NCBI RefSeq assembly: GCF_036320965.1
Contig: NC_092226.1
Span: 24,629,002-24,693,001, forward strand
Source of the DNA: Panulirus ornatus
Lineage: Eukaryota > Arthropoda > Malacostraca > Decapoda > Palinuridae
Direction: 5' to 3'
Length of the DNA stretch: 64,000 nucleotides
Position numbers and translations under genes: made by a program. The notes beneath the pieces are model-generated. The model did no database searches. It was not told the origin of the DNA and saw nothing but the letters and a program-made list of their open reading frames with translations. Positions 36,786 through 48,076 of this stretch are shown in pieces (within the stretch, counting starts at the first letter, position 1; the number at the start of each line of letters is the position of its first letter).

Positions 36786-38820
36786 TCAGTGGGCTGGGTG
36801 CTTTGTAATAAATCTAATGTTTATGTTGTTTTCCTCCGTTGTTTGCAGCCTTGAGCCTCTTCCCGACGAGGCTTGCTTTTGTTATTTGTACCATGCAGAC
36901 TTACAGGCTCCGTTATTTGCGGGTGAATAGCCTGAGAAGCTCCAATGCTTGGCTTATAAGCCTAGATTTTATAATTCCAGTACATTATTTGCCTCACACG
37001 ACATTATTTATCATGACACTTATGATTGTGACCAGAGGATTTAGTGTTGCGAAAAAATAAAAGGCCTGTTTGCATTTCCGTGGTCTTTGATGTTTTGGAC
37101 TTATTCGGAGGCAGAGGAGGTCGAAGCTGAATGAACCACTCTGGGCACAACAACGAGACTGAGACTGGCCAGGGTTGAATGGGTGGTAGCTCGGCTCTCA
37201 TTGGAGAGCATGATTGAGCGTCGTGCATGTTGCAGATTGTCAGTGCCCTGCGGTAAGTACGTGGGCAGTGCATAGATAGGACGGATGAAGGAAGACGTGC
37301 GGTCGAGCATATTTACTGGTGTACCGTAAATAAGCTCCTACGTTCCCTATCTCTTTAGATGGAGGCAGGATAGTAAAGTTGCAGAGTGGAAGTTGTGGGA
37401 AGAAATGCTGAGGAAGTGGCGAGTGACAGCGTAAAACTGGTTTTGTCAAAGAATGGGAGAACGGGAAAACTAAATGGGGTAGACGTAACTAACATGGATG
37501 GACAATGAAACTTTGGTGTTGGTACGCCTCCAGGAGGGATGCATTAGCTGAGGCGGGTACATGAAGGTGTGTGGGGTGGGGGGAAAACGTAGGGATGGGC
37601 AGGGGGGCTGATAGTCTAGATAGAGGCGGGGGCAGGAGAGGATGAAATGAAAACATAGGGAGGATACAGGAGGAGGGGATGGAGAGTGAAAGAGATGGAG
37701 GAACTGATGATTTAGAAAAATTGTTGACTGGATTGGCTTGGAGTTAAAATGGAAGTATACGAATGAAACTCCCACGCACAGGAATAAGATTGCAAGAGTC
37801 TTAAAACAAATGAATAAGGACTGTAAACAAAAGAGACCAACCATAGATTTAGAGGGAATTTGAGTGGCAATAGTAAGGGAGAAAAGATATTGAAACAAGA
37901 TATGTACTCGAATGAAATAGCAAGAATGAAAGTATACGTTTATTGATGTTCGTAGAGTTGTGGAATATTATCGTTAATTGTTTATTTTCTGCAAAGCTTC
38001 CTGTGTGCTACATCTGCGTCTTAAACTTGGGATGGAAGACATGGATGATGGAGGAAGAAACGGGAAAGTCATATGGAACTGGGTATAGAGGATCATTACA
38101 CCTGTGCAATTGCGCTCCCGTTGCGCCTCAGCCTTAGTTGGGGCTTGTGAAAGACAGGGGTTCAGATGGTTACGCTGCGAGAGGACGCAGGTGGAAGGCA
38201 AACTGATCGAGCCACCTGGAGGCGTGTACATACAGCCAGTCGGACCCGAGGGCCTGCGTCATGGACCAACCTCGCCTTCATCACATCTGAAGAAAGTGTT
38301 AACTTCAGCAGGATCGCTCTACCATGATGAAAATTCAGCTGGACTTTGTTAGCACTCTTGAAATCCGATAGAACTTCGTAGGAGGGACTGGAAATCATTT
38401 TTCCTCCCACCAAGGTTCATGGCCATTGTGTTACTGACATAGAAGAAGGTTGCTGCTCTATAATTTCTATTTGCAGGATGACAGTTCTGCCTCGTTTCAT
38501 GGTCTCTCTTCATGGTAGAGATGATGTTCTCAGAAGAATTAATGCACTTGAATAGCATTATGACCTCAATCCTAAGTCCACGTACCTTTGCATTAGATCC
38601 GCCTTATTACTTTTATTTCTAATAATTTCAGAGTATATTAAGACCAGTGTCAGATTTCATAGTTTTGCCTGTAATTTTGTTGCGAATAAACTGTTTATTC
38701 TAAGCTGGTCCAAAGCGCAGCCCAAGCAGTAATGAAAGGAGAAAATTGAATAAATTGAGTCTTGGGCATTCATCACCGAGTGTGTCCAGGCTCAGCACAT
38801 AAAGATTGAGGATGATAGTT

Positions 38821-38822
<2 letters not shown>
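36786..38822. other. Long spacer without a recognisable gene
   Basis: Mostly unique. 37490-37900 has a purine-rich plus strand, so the 142-codon minus frame there (Phe/Leu/Pro-rich) is probably compositional. 38100-38350 has an 82-codon plus frame of ordinary composition, but no domain and no splice context. No repeat landmarks. Confidence 0.3.

Positions 38823-38876
<54 letters not shown>
38823..38876. repeat. (CA)n microsatellite
   Basis: Uninterrupted run of about 27 units. Confidence 0.97.
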
Positions 38877-38878
<2 letters not shown>

Positions 38879-39049
38879 ACCATGAGGCAGTCGGCCTGCA
38901 CCCAACCTAGGTGTTCATCATAATCTCGAGGCTGGTCAGTAAATGGGCACTTGGCCAAATGAATGGGTGTATATTTACATACATAGTAGTAAAGATAAGA
39001 TTCGTATGTATATTGTTAAGAGACGGGGCAACATGAGTGTAATACTCTC

Positions 39050-40010
39050 TCCCTGTAACACACACACATAGTAATCACAAGTAATTATCATACTTGCATA
39101 GTAATTACAAGCATTAATCATACGTACACACATAGTAATCACAAGTAGGAATCATGCAAACACGCACAGTACCGCAAACTCGACATAGGGACGCACAGAC
39201 GGGGAAAGACCACAGGCCCGATGCTGACACACAGACTTTCCCAACAAGACTAAAAACGCTACATACATGTAACTAGACACACGACTCACGTACAGACATA
39301 CAAGAGAAGACCACAGATACTACACCCGCGAACAGTCATACCCAACAAAACCACAGACGCGACGCCCTCCTGCTCATAGAAACATCAGAACCAAGATGTG
39401 GCCTCTGCAGGCGGACACTAGCAGCAAGACCACAAACACGACTCCCACTTAAACAGACTCGACCTGACCACACTTGCTGTGCCTCAAGTTTAGGCAGATA
39501 TAAACAGACCACAATCATGACGAACACAGTCGCAAAGACGTAGAAAGACCACAGACAATACCTACACCGACATGCATGAGGGCCACAGACAATACAGGTA
39601 CCTACACTGATACGAATCGAAGTCACAGACAAGATGCAGACATACACAGACGCAAGAGACGTACACACAGGAAACGCGTTATACGCAAATTTAGAACACA
39701 CGTGGGATGTACCTATATACAAAGACGCAACATGAATATTTTCAAGACGCGTATATACGCACAAACTCGAACATTTACAAGACGTACAGAAACAGACAAG
39801 AAGAACACTTACAAGATGCACATATACAAACAGACGCAATAGGAACACTTACAGGATGCACATGTACATACAAATGCAAGACCAACACGCACAGGACGCA
39901 CATTTACTCACAGACGCAACAAGCACACAAACTGAAGGCATAAGGACGCAACCACAAGGCCATAGACGGAACCCACAGACGTGACCAAAGCCACAAGCAC
40001 AGCACACAGG
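39050..40010. repeat. Decayed CA-rich minisatellite (CACAGACGCAA..ACACGTACA)
   Basis: Loose copies of about 40-50 bp with CCACAGAC, AGACGCAA and CATACAA blocks, more ordered at 39590-39930 (ACTTACAAGATGCACATATACAAACAGACGC). The 170-codon minus frame is a by-product of the low-complexity strand. Confidence 0.6.
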
Positions 40011-40124
40011 CTCTGTAATTCCTCGTGTGTGGAAGGCCGAGAATAAATCTATAAAGAAAAGTAAGTTTACCTTCCGACAGTTATATCCGCCCAGAGAATG
40101 ACTGTATATTGCTGTAGATTATAG

Positions 40125-40660
40125 GGCGACGGGTCGTGGACCTGCTTGCCGGTGTGGGGGAGGGGGAAACGGGTCGTGGACCTGCTTGTTAGTGTGGGGG
40201 AGGGGGAGACGGGTCGTGGACCTGCTTGCTGGTGTGGGGAGGGGGAAACGGGTCGTGGACCTGCTTGCCGGTGTGGGGGAGAGGGAAACGGGTCGTGGAC
40301 CTGCTTGCTGGTGTGGGGGAGGGGGAGACGGGTCCTGGACCTGCTTGCTTGTGTGGGGGAAGGGAAGACGGGTCGTGGACCTGCTTGCTTGTGTGGAGGA
40401 GGGGAAGACCGGTCGTGGATTTGCTTGCTGGTGTAGGGGGAGGCGACGAGTTGTAGACCTGATTGATGATGTTGGGGTTGACTGACGGAGGGAAAGCGGC
40501 GATGAGTGTTAGACCTGCTTCTTGGGGACAACAGATCATGGATGTTATGACGGAGGGAGTGGGTTTTATGTTTTGTGGACTTGCTTGCTGGGTACATAGG
40601 AAGGACAGACGAGAAGAGACTCGATGGTCCATGACGAGGTATTCTGCTGGAGGACAGTAA
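40125..40660. repeat. 39-40-bp minisatellite (GGTGTGGGGGAGGGGGAAAC + GGGTCGTGGACCTGCTTGCT)
   Basis: About eight well-kept copies to 40440, then three diverged ones to 40660. The three frames opposite and along it (up to 176 codons) derive from the repeat. Confidence 0.95.
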
Positions 40661-41309
40661 CAGATGCTTAGGCCCTAATCTTATTTGTGTGAGAGACAGG
40701 ATAGTAAAGCTTCAAGCTCCTCTCCACCTGCCACTCCCAGCCGGCACAAGAGCTGACTGGAAAAGACAAAGGCTGAGAGAGATCACGTTGGAGTTTGGAG
40801 AGAGTATGCTGCCTGGGAAACTTATAGGGTAGTGTGGTCGGGAAAAGTTCCCTACTTTGACTACAAGGGGGCGTCTCAGGGGAGGAGACTCGGATCTAAA
40901 ACGAAATAAATATGGTTGAATATCTTACTAGTAGGTTTAGATATCTTTTTGATCTTGAAACAGGCTTGTTTACTGGTAATTGGATATCCCTGAATTACTT
41001 GTCTAACCTTAATATAGAGGTAGTGATAGTCCTTGTTCTGACAACCTGTTATGTATTCCGATATTCGACAACTCTTAAAAAAAAAAAAAAAGCCTACGTT
41101 CCTATTGCATTTGCTTGCATCTTCATGACGTTATACTATGTCGTTTGATATATGTCTTCCGGGAAGGAATTCTCGTATGTTGTGTTGTCGAATTAGTAAT
41201 TTGACAACCACGAAGTGTGTCAGTTTTTGGAGATAATACTTTTAGGTGTCTTGAGTTGTTCCTCATAAGGTTTATGTCAGAGTATCGTTGAACCTTCTTG
41301 TTCTGTGGA
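40661..41309. other. Spacer between two related minisatellites
   Basis: AT-richer unique sequence with an A-run at 41077-41090. The 78-codon frame near 40912-41148 is hydrophobic but has no other support. Confidence 0.35.
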
Positions 41310-41965
41310 GACCGGGGGCTGACCGACGGATGAAAGTAGGGGAGGGACTGGTCTTATACCTGCTATCTAGGGAGAGGGTTGACTTGGTCACAGACCTACT
41401 CATTGGGGTGTTAGCTTCAGGTCGTGAACGTTTTCACTAGGGGGGACGACGGGTCGTGATTCTGTTTGGTGAATTGAGTAGCGACGGATGAGAGACCTGC
41501 TTGCTGGTAGGGGCACAGGTTTTGGACTTGCTTGCTATTTGGGGCGGGGGGGAAGAGGGCGACAAATCTTGGAACTGCTTGCTGAGGATGAAGGGCCTTG
41601 GATCTGATTGCTGGGGGGAATGGGCCGTAGACCTGCTTGCTGGAGGCGGGCGACGGGTCGTGGACATGATTGCATGAGGGCGAGGAGATGGGCCCCTCTT
41701 CTTCCACTCTTCTAACCATCCTGTATTTAGAAATGGTTGCTCGGGGAGGAGGTGGGGGCACGGGTCGTGGACCTGTTACCTAGGGAACGTGTGTGGACGT
41801 GCTGGCTGAGGATGACGAGTCCCTGATCTGTTTGCTGAGGGAGGTGCGATAGGTCGTAGACCTGCTTGCTTGAGGGGTGGGTCGACGGGCCGTAGACCTG
41901 CTTGCTTGAGGGGTGGGTCGACGGGCCGTAGACCTGCTTGCAAGGGAAGAGACTGGCCAAGGGAA
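41310..41965. repeat. Second, diverged array of the GGGTCGTGGACCTGCTTGCT repeat
   Basis: Same core as the array at 40.1 kb (GGTCGTGGACMTG, GGGCCGTAGACCTGCTTGC), with longer and more variable spacers. The last two units (GAGGGGTGGGTCGACGGGCC + GTAGACCTGCTTGCTT, about 41865-41940) are identical. Confidence 0.8.
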
Positions 41966-42094
41966 CGGAGGTGATGAGGGAACGGAGGTGGAGTAAAGGT
42001 AGGAGGGGCAAGACAAGACATAAGCAGCGTAGAGATGTCAGTGGTGGGTAGGGATTGGGTTAGGGGAGGAATGGGAAGAGGATAGAAAGGGTAT

Positions 42095-42096
<2 letters not shown>

Positions 42097-42171
<75 letters not shown>
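42097..42171. repeat. (CT)n microsatellite
   Basis: CT run of about 37 units. Confidence 0.97.
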
Positions 42172-42173
<2 letters not shown>

Positions 42174-42334
42174 CCATTTAGTACAGGGGATTGGAGGAAT
42201 TGCGTTATATTAACTGGGAATGTCTATTGATCTTGTAAACTACCAGTTTAGGTGTTATGTTGGAGGGCGAGAGTTAAGTCTGTTGAACTGCATACGGTGT
42301 CGTCCTCTGACGATGGACGCAGTTATTCACGTCT

Positions 42335-42615
42335 TGCTTGTAGCCGTACGCATAGTTGTACATGTTACGCATCGTTGTACCTGTGTTACGCATCGTTGTA
42401 CCTGTTACGCATCGTTGTACCTGTGTTACGCATCGTTATACCTGTTACTCATCGTTGTACATGTGTTACGCATTGTCGTACATGTGTTACGCATAGATGT
42501 GAATGTTTCGCATACTTATGCTTGCATTGCGCATAGCTGTGCATGTGTTGAGCATGGTAATACATGTGTAATGCGTAGTCGCACATGCGTTACGTAGAGT
42601 TGTCCATGTGTGTGC
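42335..42615. repeat. 21-bp minisatellite (GTGTTACGCATCGTTGTACCT)
   Basis: About 13 copies, some with deletions, increasingly diverged to the right (GTGTTGCGCATAGCTGTGCAT). Confidence 0.9.
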
Positions 42616-43092
42616 TGGTTGTGCGTGTGTTACGCGGGTTGACGTTTGACTGACTGGTGGTGGTGGTGTGTGGGTGGTTAGCGTTCAGCGTCTTCCTGCC
42701 GCTGACGACCAACTTTGCCAGAGACCAACTCCTGCAGGTTCCGTGCGGCGCTCGTGCCCCAGGCTCTCGCGTTTACTCAGCATTCAAGACTGCGGCTCAT
42801 TTGTGCCCCTCTTTCTTTTCCACACACTAAGGGATCCGGAAGTTGTTACGGCCGGCCATAGAGGGAGCGGGTAAAAAAAAGATTCTCTGTCATTTTACAG
42901 GACGGGTTAAGTTTTTGTTAGAGTTTTAAGAGAAGAGGAAATTTTCTGAGGGGATTTAAGAAGCGTTTAAAAGGGTCCAATCACTGCCGCTTCCTTCGTC
43001 TAGCCTCCTTCACTCGTGTAGTAGATAAGTCAACGGCTACTGTATGTTAACCTGTGGTAGACCCCGGTGAATAAGCTTGCGTGCCAAGATGA
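42616..43092. other. Spacer, no gene recognised
   Basis: GC-balanced; short frames only. Confidence 0.35.
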
Positions 43093-43436
43093 TGAGTCCT
43101 GGTTGATCATGAGTAACTCAGACTGGTCGTGAGTGACTCTCATACGCACCTGATCATGAGTGACTCAGACTGGTCGTGAGTGACTCTCATACGCACCTGA
43201 TCATGAGTGACTCAGACTGGTCGTGAGTGACTCTCATACGCACCTGATCATGAGTGACTCAGACTGGTCGTGAGTGACTCTCATACGCACCTGATCATGA
43301 GTGACTCAGACTGGTCGTGAGTGACTCTCATACGCACCTGATCATGAGTGACTCAGACTGGTCGTGAGTGACTCTCATACACACCTGATCATGAGTGACT
43401 CAGACTGGTCGTGAGCGACTCTCATATGCACCTGAG
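43093..43436. repeat. 47-bp minisatellite, seven near-identical copies
   Basis: The unit is ACTCAGACTGGTCGTGAGTG + ACTCTCATACGCACCTGATC + ATGAGTG. Copies are almost identical, with changes only in the first and last. There are no unique spacers, so it is not a CRISPR array. Confidence 0.97.
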
Positions 43437-43994
43437 AGTTAATCGTTGTTCATTCCAGGTGATCTGAGCACCTCCCGCGGGGTGGGTGGTGGTTAGGGTG
43501 GGTGGGTGTTTGGAGCTAGACAGGCGAATGGATCGTCAAGTGCTAACAACGTCCGACCTGGCCGCAGGCCGGTGATTTACAGCCCAATCTCCTCGTTGCT
43601 TGCAGCCATAACAAGCGCTTGATGATGATTGATCGTCGGCCGGATTGTCACTTTATTCATCACGGGGAAGAAGGGTGGGGTGAGGGGGAGGATAGTTAGG
43701 GGGGGGGAGGATAGTTATCTTGTAACTATAGAAGATTTGAAGGGGAGTGATGAGTGTTTGTAAGAGAGGTCAGCAGTGGTTGTTAGACCGGGTGGAGTGA
43801 GTGGTGATTGTGAGAATGGGGACGGAGTTGTTAGTGGTGGCGAGAGCCTGGTGGGTGGAGAGGGGAGTCAGTGAGTAAGTGGTGGAAGAAGGAAAGAAGA
43901 AGAGATTCCTGGGTTGATAGCGTGGAAATGGAAAGCTTTGGGTTGAATAAGAGGAATTGGATAAGGAGAGTAGAGAACTGAAGTGTCTTTTTTT
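43437..43994. other. GC-balanced spacer then G-rich sequence, no gene recognised
   Basis: 43520-43670 is simple-repeat free (candidate conserved non-coding). 43675-43990 is G/A-rich with loose GTGGTGAGTGG repeats and G-runs. Confidence 0.3.
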
Positions 43995-44054
43995 TTATGT
44001 TAGCTGAGACGACACGGGCAACTGAATGCTCCCATCAAGGCCATCTTGTTAACG

Positions 44055-44130
<76 letters not shown>

Positions 44131-44280
44131 TAGCCTAAGCAAGTTACCCATTTTATCGACCTACTCCTCGGAGAGGATGAACAGCTGGGTTCACTATGGA
44201 CCAACTGACGCAACGAGATTTCGAAGCTGTGCGATCGACCCCGGGCGGCCGTACATGCTTTCGGTCAGCTCATAAGGTGG
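43995..44280 (-). mobile_element. tRNA-derived SINE, copy S4 (minus), tail split by an AT array
   Basis: Read on minus: head CTGACCGAAAGCATGTACGG, CCGCCCGGGGTCGAT (B-box region badly decayed, TTCGAAATCTC nearby), body CCATAGTGAACCCAGCTGTT, CATCCTCTCCGAGGAGTAGG, TCGATAAAATGGG, TTGCTTAGGCTAGG. Then come (AT)n at 44128-44056 and the tail AGCGTTAACAAGATGGCCTT, GATGGGAGCATTCAGTTGCC, CGTGTCGTCTCAG. It shows that body, AT array and tail belong to one element. Confidence 0.75.
44056..44128. repeat. (AT)n microsatellite inside SINE S4
   Basis: AT run between SINE body and SINE tail. Confidence 0.97.
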
Positions 44281-44299
44281 GTCAGGGAAAGGGAGTCCG

Positions 44300-44470
44300 T
44301 TGCTGTTTCTCTGGCTGTTGGGGGAGTATTCGGTGCTGTCACTGGGGGGGGGGGGGGTCTGTGGCTTGGGGTACCGTGCTGTCGAGGGGTGGTGGGGGGG
44401 GGGGGTTCTGTAGCGACATCTGTATTGGTAGGTGTCTGGTATTCTCAGGAGTTCTGTAACATTAGTTGTG
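44300..44470. repeat. G-rich minisatellite, left part
   Basis: Units with GTGCTGTC..GGGGGTTCTGTAGCG..GGTGTCTGGT and long G-runs at about 44345-44357 and 44394-44405. The same motif resumes at 45000. Confidence 0.7.
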
Positions 44471-44995
44471 TCCAAATCTCGCATGCGGAAGTTACATAGG
44501 TTACAAACTTAAGGCCGTACGATTTGTCGCCAATAAGAACTACCTCAAAATTGAAAGCACCTCAGAACAGCACGATCGACTAAGGGTTAAACTAGTGGGT
44601 TTTTACTTTAGAAAGAAGCAGCCCGGAAAGGATGGCAGAGACTGTAAGACAATGATGATACAAAATATGGACATAGACATTTGCAGTACAGATATGGAAC
44701 ATCCTTGGTTCCCTCGAACGCTCAAAACATTAAGAGAGGCTCCAGCTGTTTACCGACGTACACAGTGAACAGTACTTAGCAAATCCCTTTTTTTTTATTC
44801 CAGATGATACAACATACGTAGCAACATACACACCCCTTGTCTGCCGTAGCCCATAAACACTTTCAGAAAATGACCCACATGCATCGGACAACCTACACTG
44901 AACACCTATACTCACTTCAGCCCTCTCTTCCATATCAAACTATCCTTATAGCTGTTCCATCTCTTTTTCCTTTCCTTTAACCACCCTATGAAAAA
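44471..44995 (+). mobile_element. Jockey-like LINE 3' fragment inside the G-rich minisatellite
   Basis: The coding remnant (44480-44768) is followed by about 220 bp of 3' UTR-like sequence ending in CACCCTATGAAAAAA. The repeat at 44300-44470 resumes at about 45000, so the fragment interrupts the array. It is related to the element at 50.4-51.8 kb, with a shared stretch MEHPWFPR..T.REAPA. Confidence 0.6.
44480..44768 (+). pseudogene. C-terminal end of a jockey-like LINE ORF2
   Basis: The open frame reads SYIGYKLKAVRFVANKNYLK, IESTSEQHDRLRVKLVGFYF, then MEHPWFPRTLKTLREAPAV and a stop at 44766-44768. The pattern KL..LQ..A.RF......I.STEEQHERL resembles the end of jockey-clade ORF2 proteins. The 50.4-kb copy has KLQSIQHRAPLFF and GNTEEQHERQNIKPL in the same order. 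It is 5'-truncated, and no catalytic domain is present. Confidence 0.5.
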
Positions 44996-44999
44996 ACAT

Positions 45000-45426
45000 G
45001 TAGGGGGATTGGGGTATCTGTAGCGTCAGATGTATGTATGGGGTGCCTGGTGCTGATGATGTAGGGGTTCTGATACAATGACTATTGGGATAGGGGGTCT
45101 GGTGCTGTCAGTAGGGGGTTCTGTAGCGTCAACTGTAGTGGCGGGAGTCCAGTGCTCTCGACGAAGATTCCGTCACGTTAGTTGCTAGGGTCTACAGGGG
45201 TTCCTGTATTGCCATTGCGGGTTCAGAAGCAATGTGGGGTTTCCCCTGCTGTAAACTGGCGGGGAAGTGTGTGATGTGGGATGGAGGGGTTCTTTAAAAC
45301 TGGCTGTATGAGACGGTGTCTGGTGGTGTCAACAAGGGTTCTGGTGTGTTGGCTGTGAGTTAGTGTGGTGGTGTCCTATGGTGTCAATGTGGGGTTTTAT
45401 CCTGCTGGCAAGAGGTGTAGGGGGTG

Positions 45427-45428
<2 letters not shown>
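45000..45428. repeat. G-rich minisatellite, right part
   Basis: About ten loose copies of GTCTGGTGCTGTCARTAGGG + GTTCTGTAGCGTCAACTGT, diverged. Continues the array at 44300-44470. Confidence 0.65.

Positions 45429-45466
<38 letters not shown>
45429..45466. repeat. (AC)n microsatellite
   Basis: AC run of about 19 units. Confidence 0.97.
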
Positions 45467-45468
<2 letters not shown>

Positions 45469-45624
45469 TTCTGCAATGAAATGCAAGTGCGTATCTGCTG
45501 TAAGATACACAACGCATACACAAGCAAGTGGGCAGGAATGTATAATATTCATACACAGTTCTTCACGTGTACATCACTGCTTGCCATGCATTCCACGGCA
45601 TGCACCGAGTCTGCATGTATCCTG

Positions 45625-45626
<2 letters not shown>

Positions 45627-45686
<60 letters not shown>
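45627..45686. repeat. (GT)n microsatellite
   Basis: GT run of about 30 units. Complementary to the AC array 83 bp downstream. Confidence 0.97.
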
Positions 45687-45688
<2 letters not shown>

Positions 45689-45764
45689 TACAGGTAGAGA
45701 GTTTAATATTCATGTTGCCCAGTTTCTTAACTTTGTACATATATACCATATCTTCTCTCCTCCT

Positions 45765-45768
<4 letters not shown>

Positions 45769-45821
<53 letters not shown>
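45769..45821. repeat. (AC)n microsatellite abutting a SINE
   Basis: AC run of about 26 units joined directly to the body end of SINE S5. Confidence 0.97.
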
Positions 45822-45822
<1 letters not shown>

Positions 45823-45965
45823 GCCTAAGTCACATACCCATTTATCAACCAGCCCTGACGGGAGGATAAACAGCTGGGATTGGCTGTGGGCTGACTGCGA
45901 CACAGGGTTCGAACCCCAACCCCCCTGCGGGGTTGACCCCGGGTGGGCCCATGCTGACTCGTGTG
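45821..45965 (-). mobile_element. tRNA-derived SINE, copy S5 (minus)
   Basis: Read on minus: CAACCCCGCAGGGGGGTTGG, then GGTTCGAACCC (B box, about 45905-45915 on plus), GTCAGCCCACAGCCAATCCC, AGCTGTTTATCCTCCCGTCA, GGGCTGGTTGATAAATGGG and GACTTAGGCTT. Here the body meets (AC)n rather than (AT)n. Confidence 0.7.
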
Positions 45966-46064
45966 TATGTGTGGGACCAACGTGGGCATACTGATGTACA
46001 CATCCTGGTGTGGGTTTAATGACACTGTCTTGCTATCTTGAAGGAACATTGGAATACAATCGTG

Positions 46065-46475
46065 GGCTCCCATACCACGGGTGTAGCCCATACCACGGGT
46101 GTAGCCCATACCACGGGTGTAGCCCATACCACGGGTGTAGCCCATACCACGGGTGTAGCCCATACCACGGGTGTAGCCCATACCACGGTTGTAGCTCATA
46201 CCACGGGTGTTGCCCATACCACGGGTGTAGCCCATACCACGGGTGTAGCCCATACCACGGGTGTAGCCCATACCACGGGTGTAGCCCATACCACGGTTGT
46301 AGCTCATACCACGGGTGTAGCCCATACCACGGTTGTAGCTCATACCACGGGTGTTGCCCATGCCACGGGTGTAGCCCATACCACAGGTGTACCCCATACC
46401 ACGAGTGTAGACCATGCCATTGTGTACCCCATGCCACGGCCGTACACCCATACCACGGGTATGCGTCCGTGGTCT
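46065..46475. repeat. 18-bp minisatellite (CCATACCACGGGTGTAGC)
   Basis: About 22 copies. Two variant types (ACGGTTGTAGCT and ACGGGTGTTGCC) recur in the same order at about 46185-46215 and 46330-46365, indicating internal duplication of a block of several units. Six-codon periodicity keeps three frames open (up to 208 codons). Confidence 0.95.
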
Positions 46476-46584
46476 GACTTACCTCCAGACCCGACCGTAG
46501 CTGGGTGACAACGGGCTTACTGCACGGGTGTGGTTCCTTGACATGGCTGTACAGGTTTGTCTAGGCTGAATGAATGCACATGTC

Positions 46585-47300
46585 CAACTTGACTGACATG
46601 GGTGGAGACTGTGGCTTGGACGACATGGGCGGAGATTATAACTGGGGTGACATAAGTGTATGTGTGGCTAGGCTGACATGGATGTATGTTTGTGGCTAGG
46701 CTGACATGGGTGTATGTGTGTGGATAGGCTGACATGGGTGTATGTGTGTGGATAGGCTGACATGGGTGTATGTGTGTGGATAGGCTGACATGGATGTATG
46801 TGTGTGGATAGGCTGACATGGGTGTATGTGTGTGGATAGGCTGACATGGGTGTATGTGTGTGGATAGGCTGACATGGGTGTATGTGTGTGGCTAGGCTGA
46901 CATGGATGTATGTTTGTGGCTAGGCTGACATGGGTGTATGTGTGTGGAGAGGCTGACATGGGTGTATGTGTGTGGATAGGCTGACATGGATGTATGTGTG
47001 TGGATAGGCTGACATGGGTGTATGTGTGTGGATAGGCTGACATGGGTGTATGTGTGTGGATAGGCTGACATGGGTGTATGTGTGTGGATAGGCTGACATG
47101 GGTGTATGTGTGTGGATAGGCTGACATGGGTGTATGTGCGTGGCTAGGCTGACATGGATGTATGTGTGTGGCTAGGCTGACATGGATGTATGTGTGTGGC
47201 TAGGCTGACATGTATGTACGTGCGTGGCTAAGCTGACAAGGGTGTTTGTGTGTGTGGTTAGGCTGACATATGGGTGTACCAGAGAGGCTGTGTCAGCCCG
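46585..47300. repeat. 28-bp minisatellite (GGCTGACATGGGTGTATGTGTGTGGATA)
   Basis: About 25 copies, with the most identical units at 46700-47140 and diverged edges. The minus frame (MSAYPHTYTHVSLSTHIHPCQ) spans three units per period. Confidence 0.95.
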
Positions 47301-47421
47301 ACATGGGTCTACGAGTATTGTTGGGCTGACACGTTGTCCTGACGCTGGTCTACGAGTGAGGGCGAACGAGAGCAAACAGGTGTTAAGCGTTTCCGGTACT
47401 GAGGAGGGGGAGGCGGTCGCT

Positions 47422-47424
<3 letters not shown>

Positions 47425-47491
<67 letters not shown>
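47425..47491. repeat. (CT)n microsatellite
   Basis: CT run of about 33 units. Confidence 0.97.
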
Positions 47492-47493
<2 letters not shown>

Positions 47494-47995
47494 CTCACCA
47501 CCACAATCGCCCCATAAACTCCCATTTTCCGTGATTTATGAGTGATTGCCGAGATATGAATGGCCTCTCCCCCCCCCTCCCTCTAAACCCCCCCCCCCCT
47601 CATTTCAAGGCCGGGTCATAACTCGGCTAAACCCCTCCAGCACCGAGAGGCGATTCCCACCTTACACTGCGACGAAGGAACGATCATGAAAACACCCGTG
47701 TTATCGGCTGCGCTGGCCTCTCGCCCGACACGGTTACAACTGTGGGAAAAAAGAAAATGAAAAAGTTAAACACGAGTCATTCACTCCCATTCATGAATGT
47801 GATTATATATATATTGATGATTCCCAGTTTTGCAATACGTACTTTAGCCTCTTTGTTTTTGTTGTTGTTTACTTTTGTGGGATTTGGCCTCATGATTTAT
47901 TGAAGGTGTGACAAGGGCGGCCTCGCCAGGGATCAGCGTAAGTGAATAGTGAATGAGCGTGAGTAGCCGGGTATTGGGTGAATGATGCAGGACAC

Positions 47996-47998
<3 letters not shown>
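47492..47998. other. Spacer with C-runs, no gene recognised
   Basis: C-runs at about 47567-47576 and 47588-47599. 47600-47740 is simple-repeat free and GC-balanced. No open frame of note. Confidence 0.35.

Positions 47999-48073
<75 letters not shown>
47999..48073. repeat. (GA)n microsatellite
   Basis: GA run of about 37 units. Confidence 0.97.

Positions 48074-48076
<3 letters not shown>

Noticed and set aside
37470..37898. 142-residue minus frame resembling a membrane protein
   Set aside because: The plus strand is purine-rich, so the minus strand codes Phe/Leu/Ser/Pro in any frame. No domain, conserved motif or splice signal was recognised.
38104..38352. 82-residue plus frame of ordinary composition as a host exon
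   Set aside because: No recognised domain, no convincing acceptor or donor at its limits, and frames on the other strand overlap it. Kept only as spacer.
39336..39848. 170-residue minus frame with Cys/Val-rich, secreted-looking start
   Set aside because: It reads the complement of a decayed CA-rich repeat; its hydrophobic Val/Cys content follows from GTGTGC-type composition.
40067..40632. 176- and 147-residue proline-rich frames
   Set aside because: Antisense readings of the 39-40-bp minisatellite, shifting frame with unit length.
43093..43436. Regular 47-bp repeats as a CRISPR array
   Set aside because: Copies are contiguous with no unique spacers, and the context is a eukaryotic repeat landscape without cas genes.
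46010..46508. Frames of about 155-208 residues in the 46-kb array
   Set aside because: 18-bp units leave several frames open on both strands. The peptides are pure six-residue repeats.
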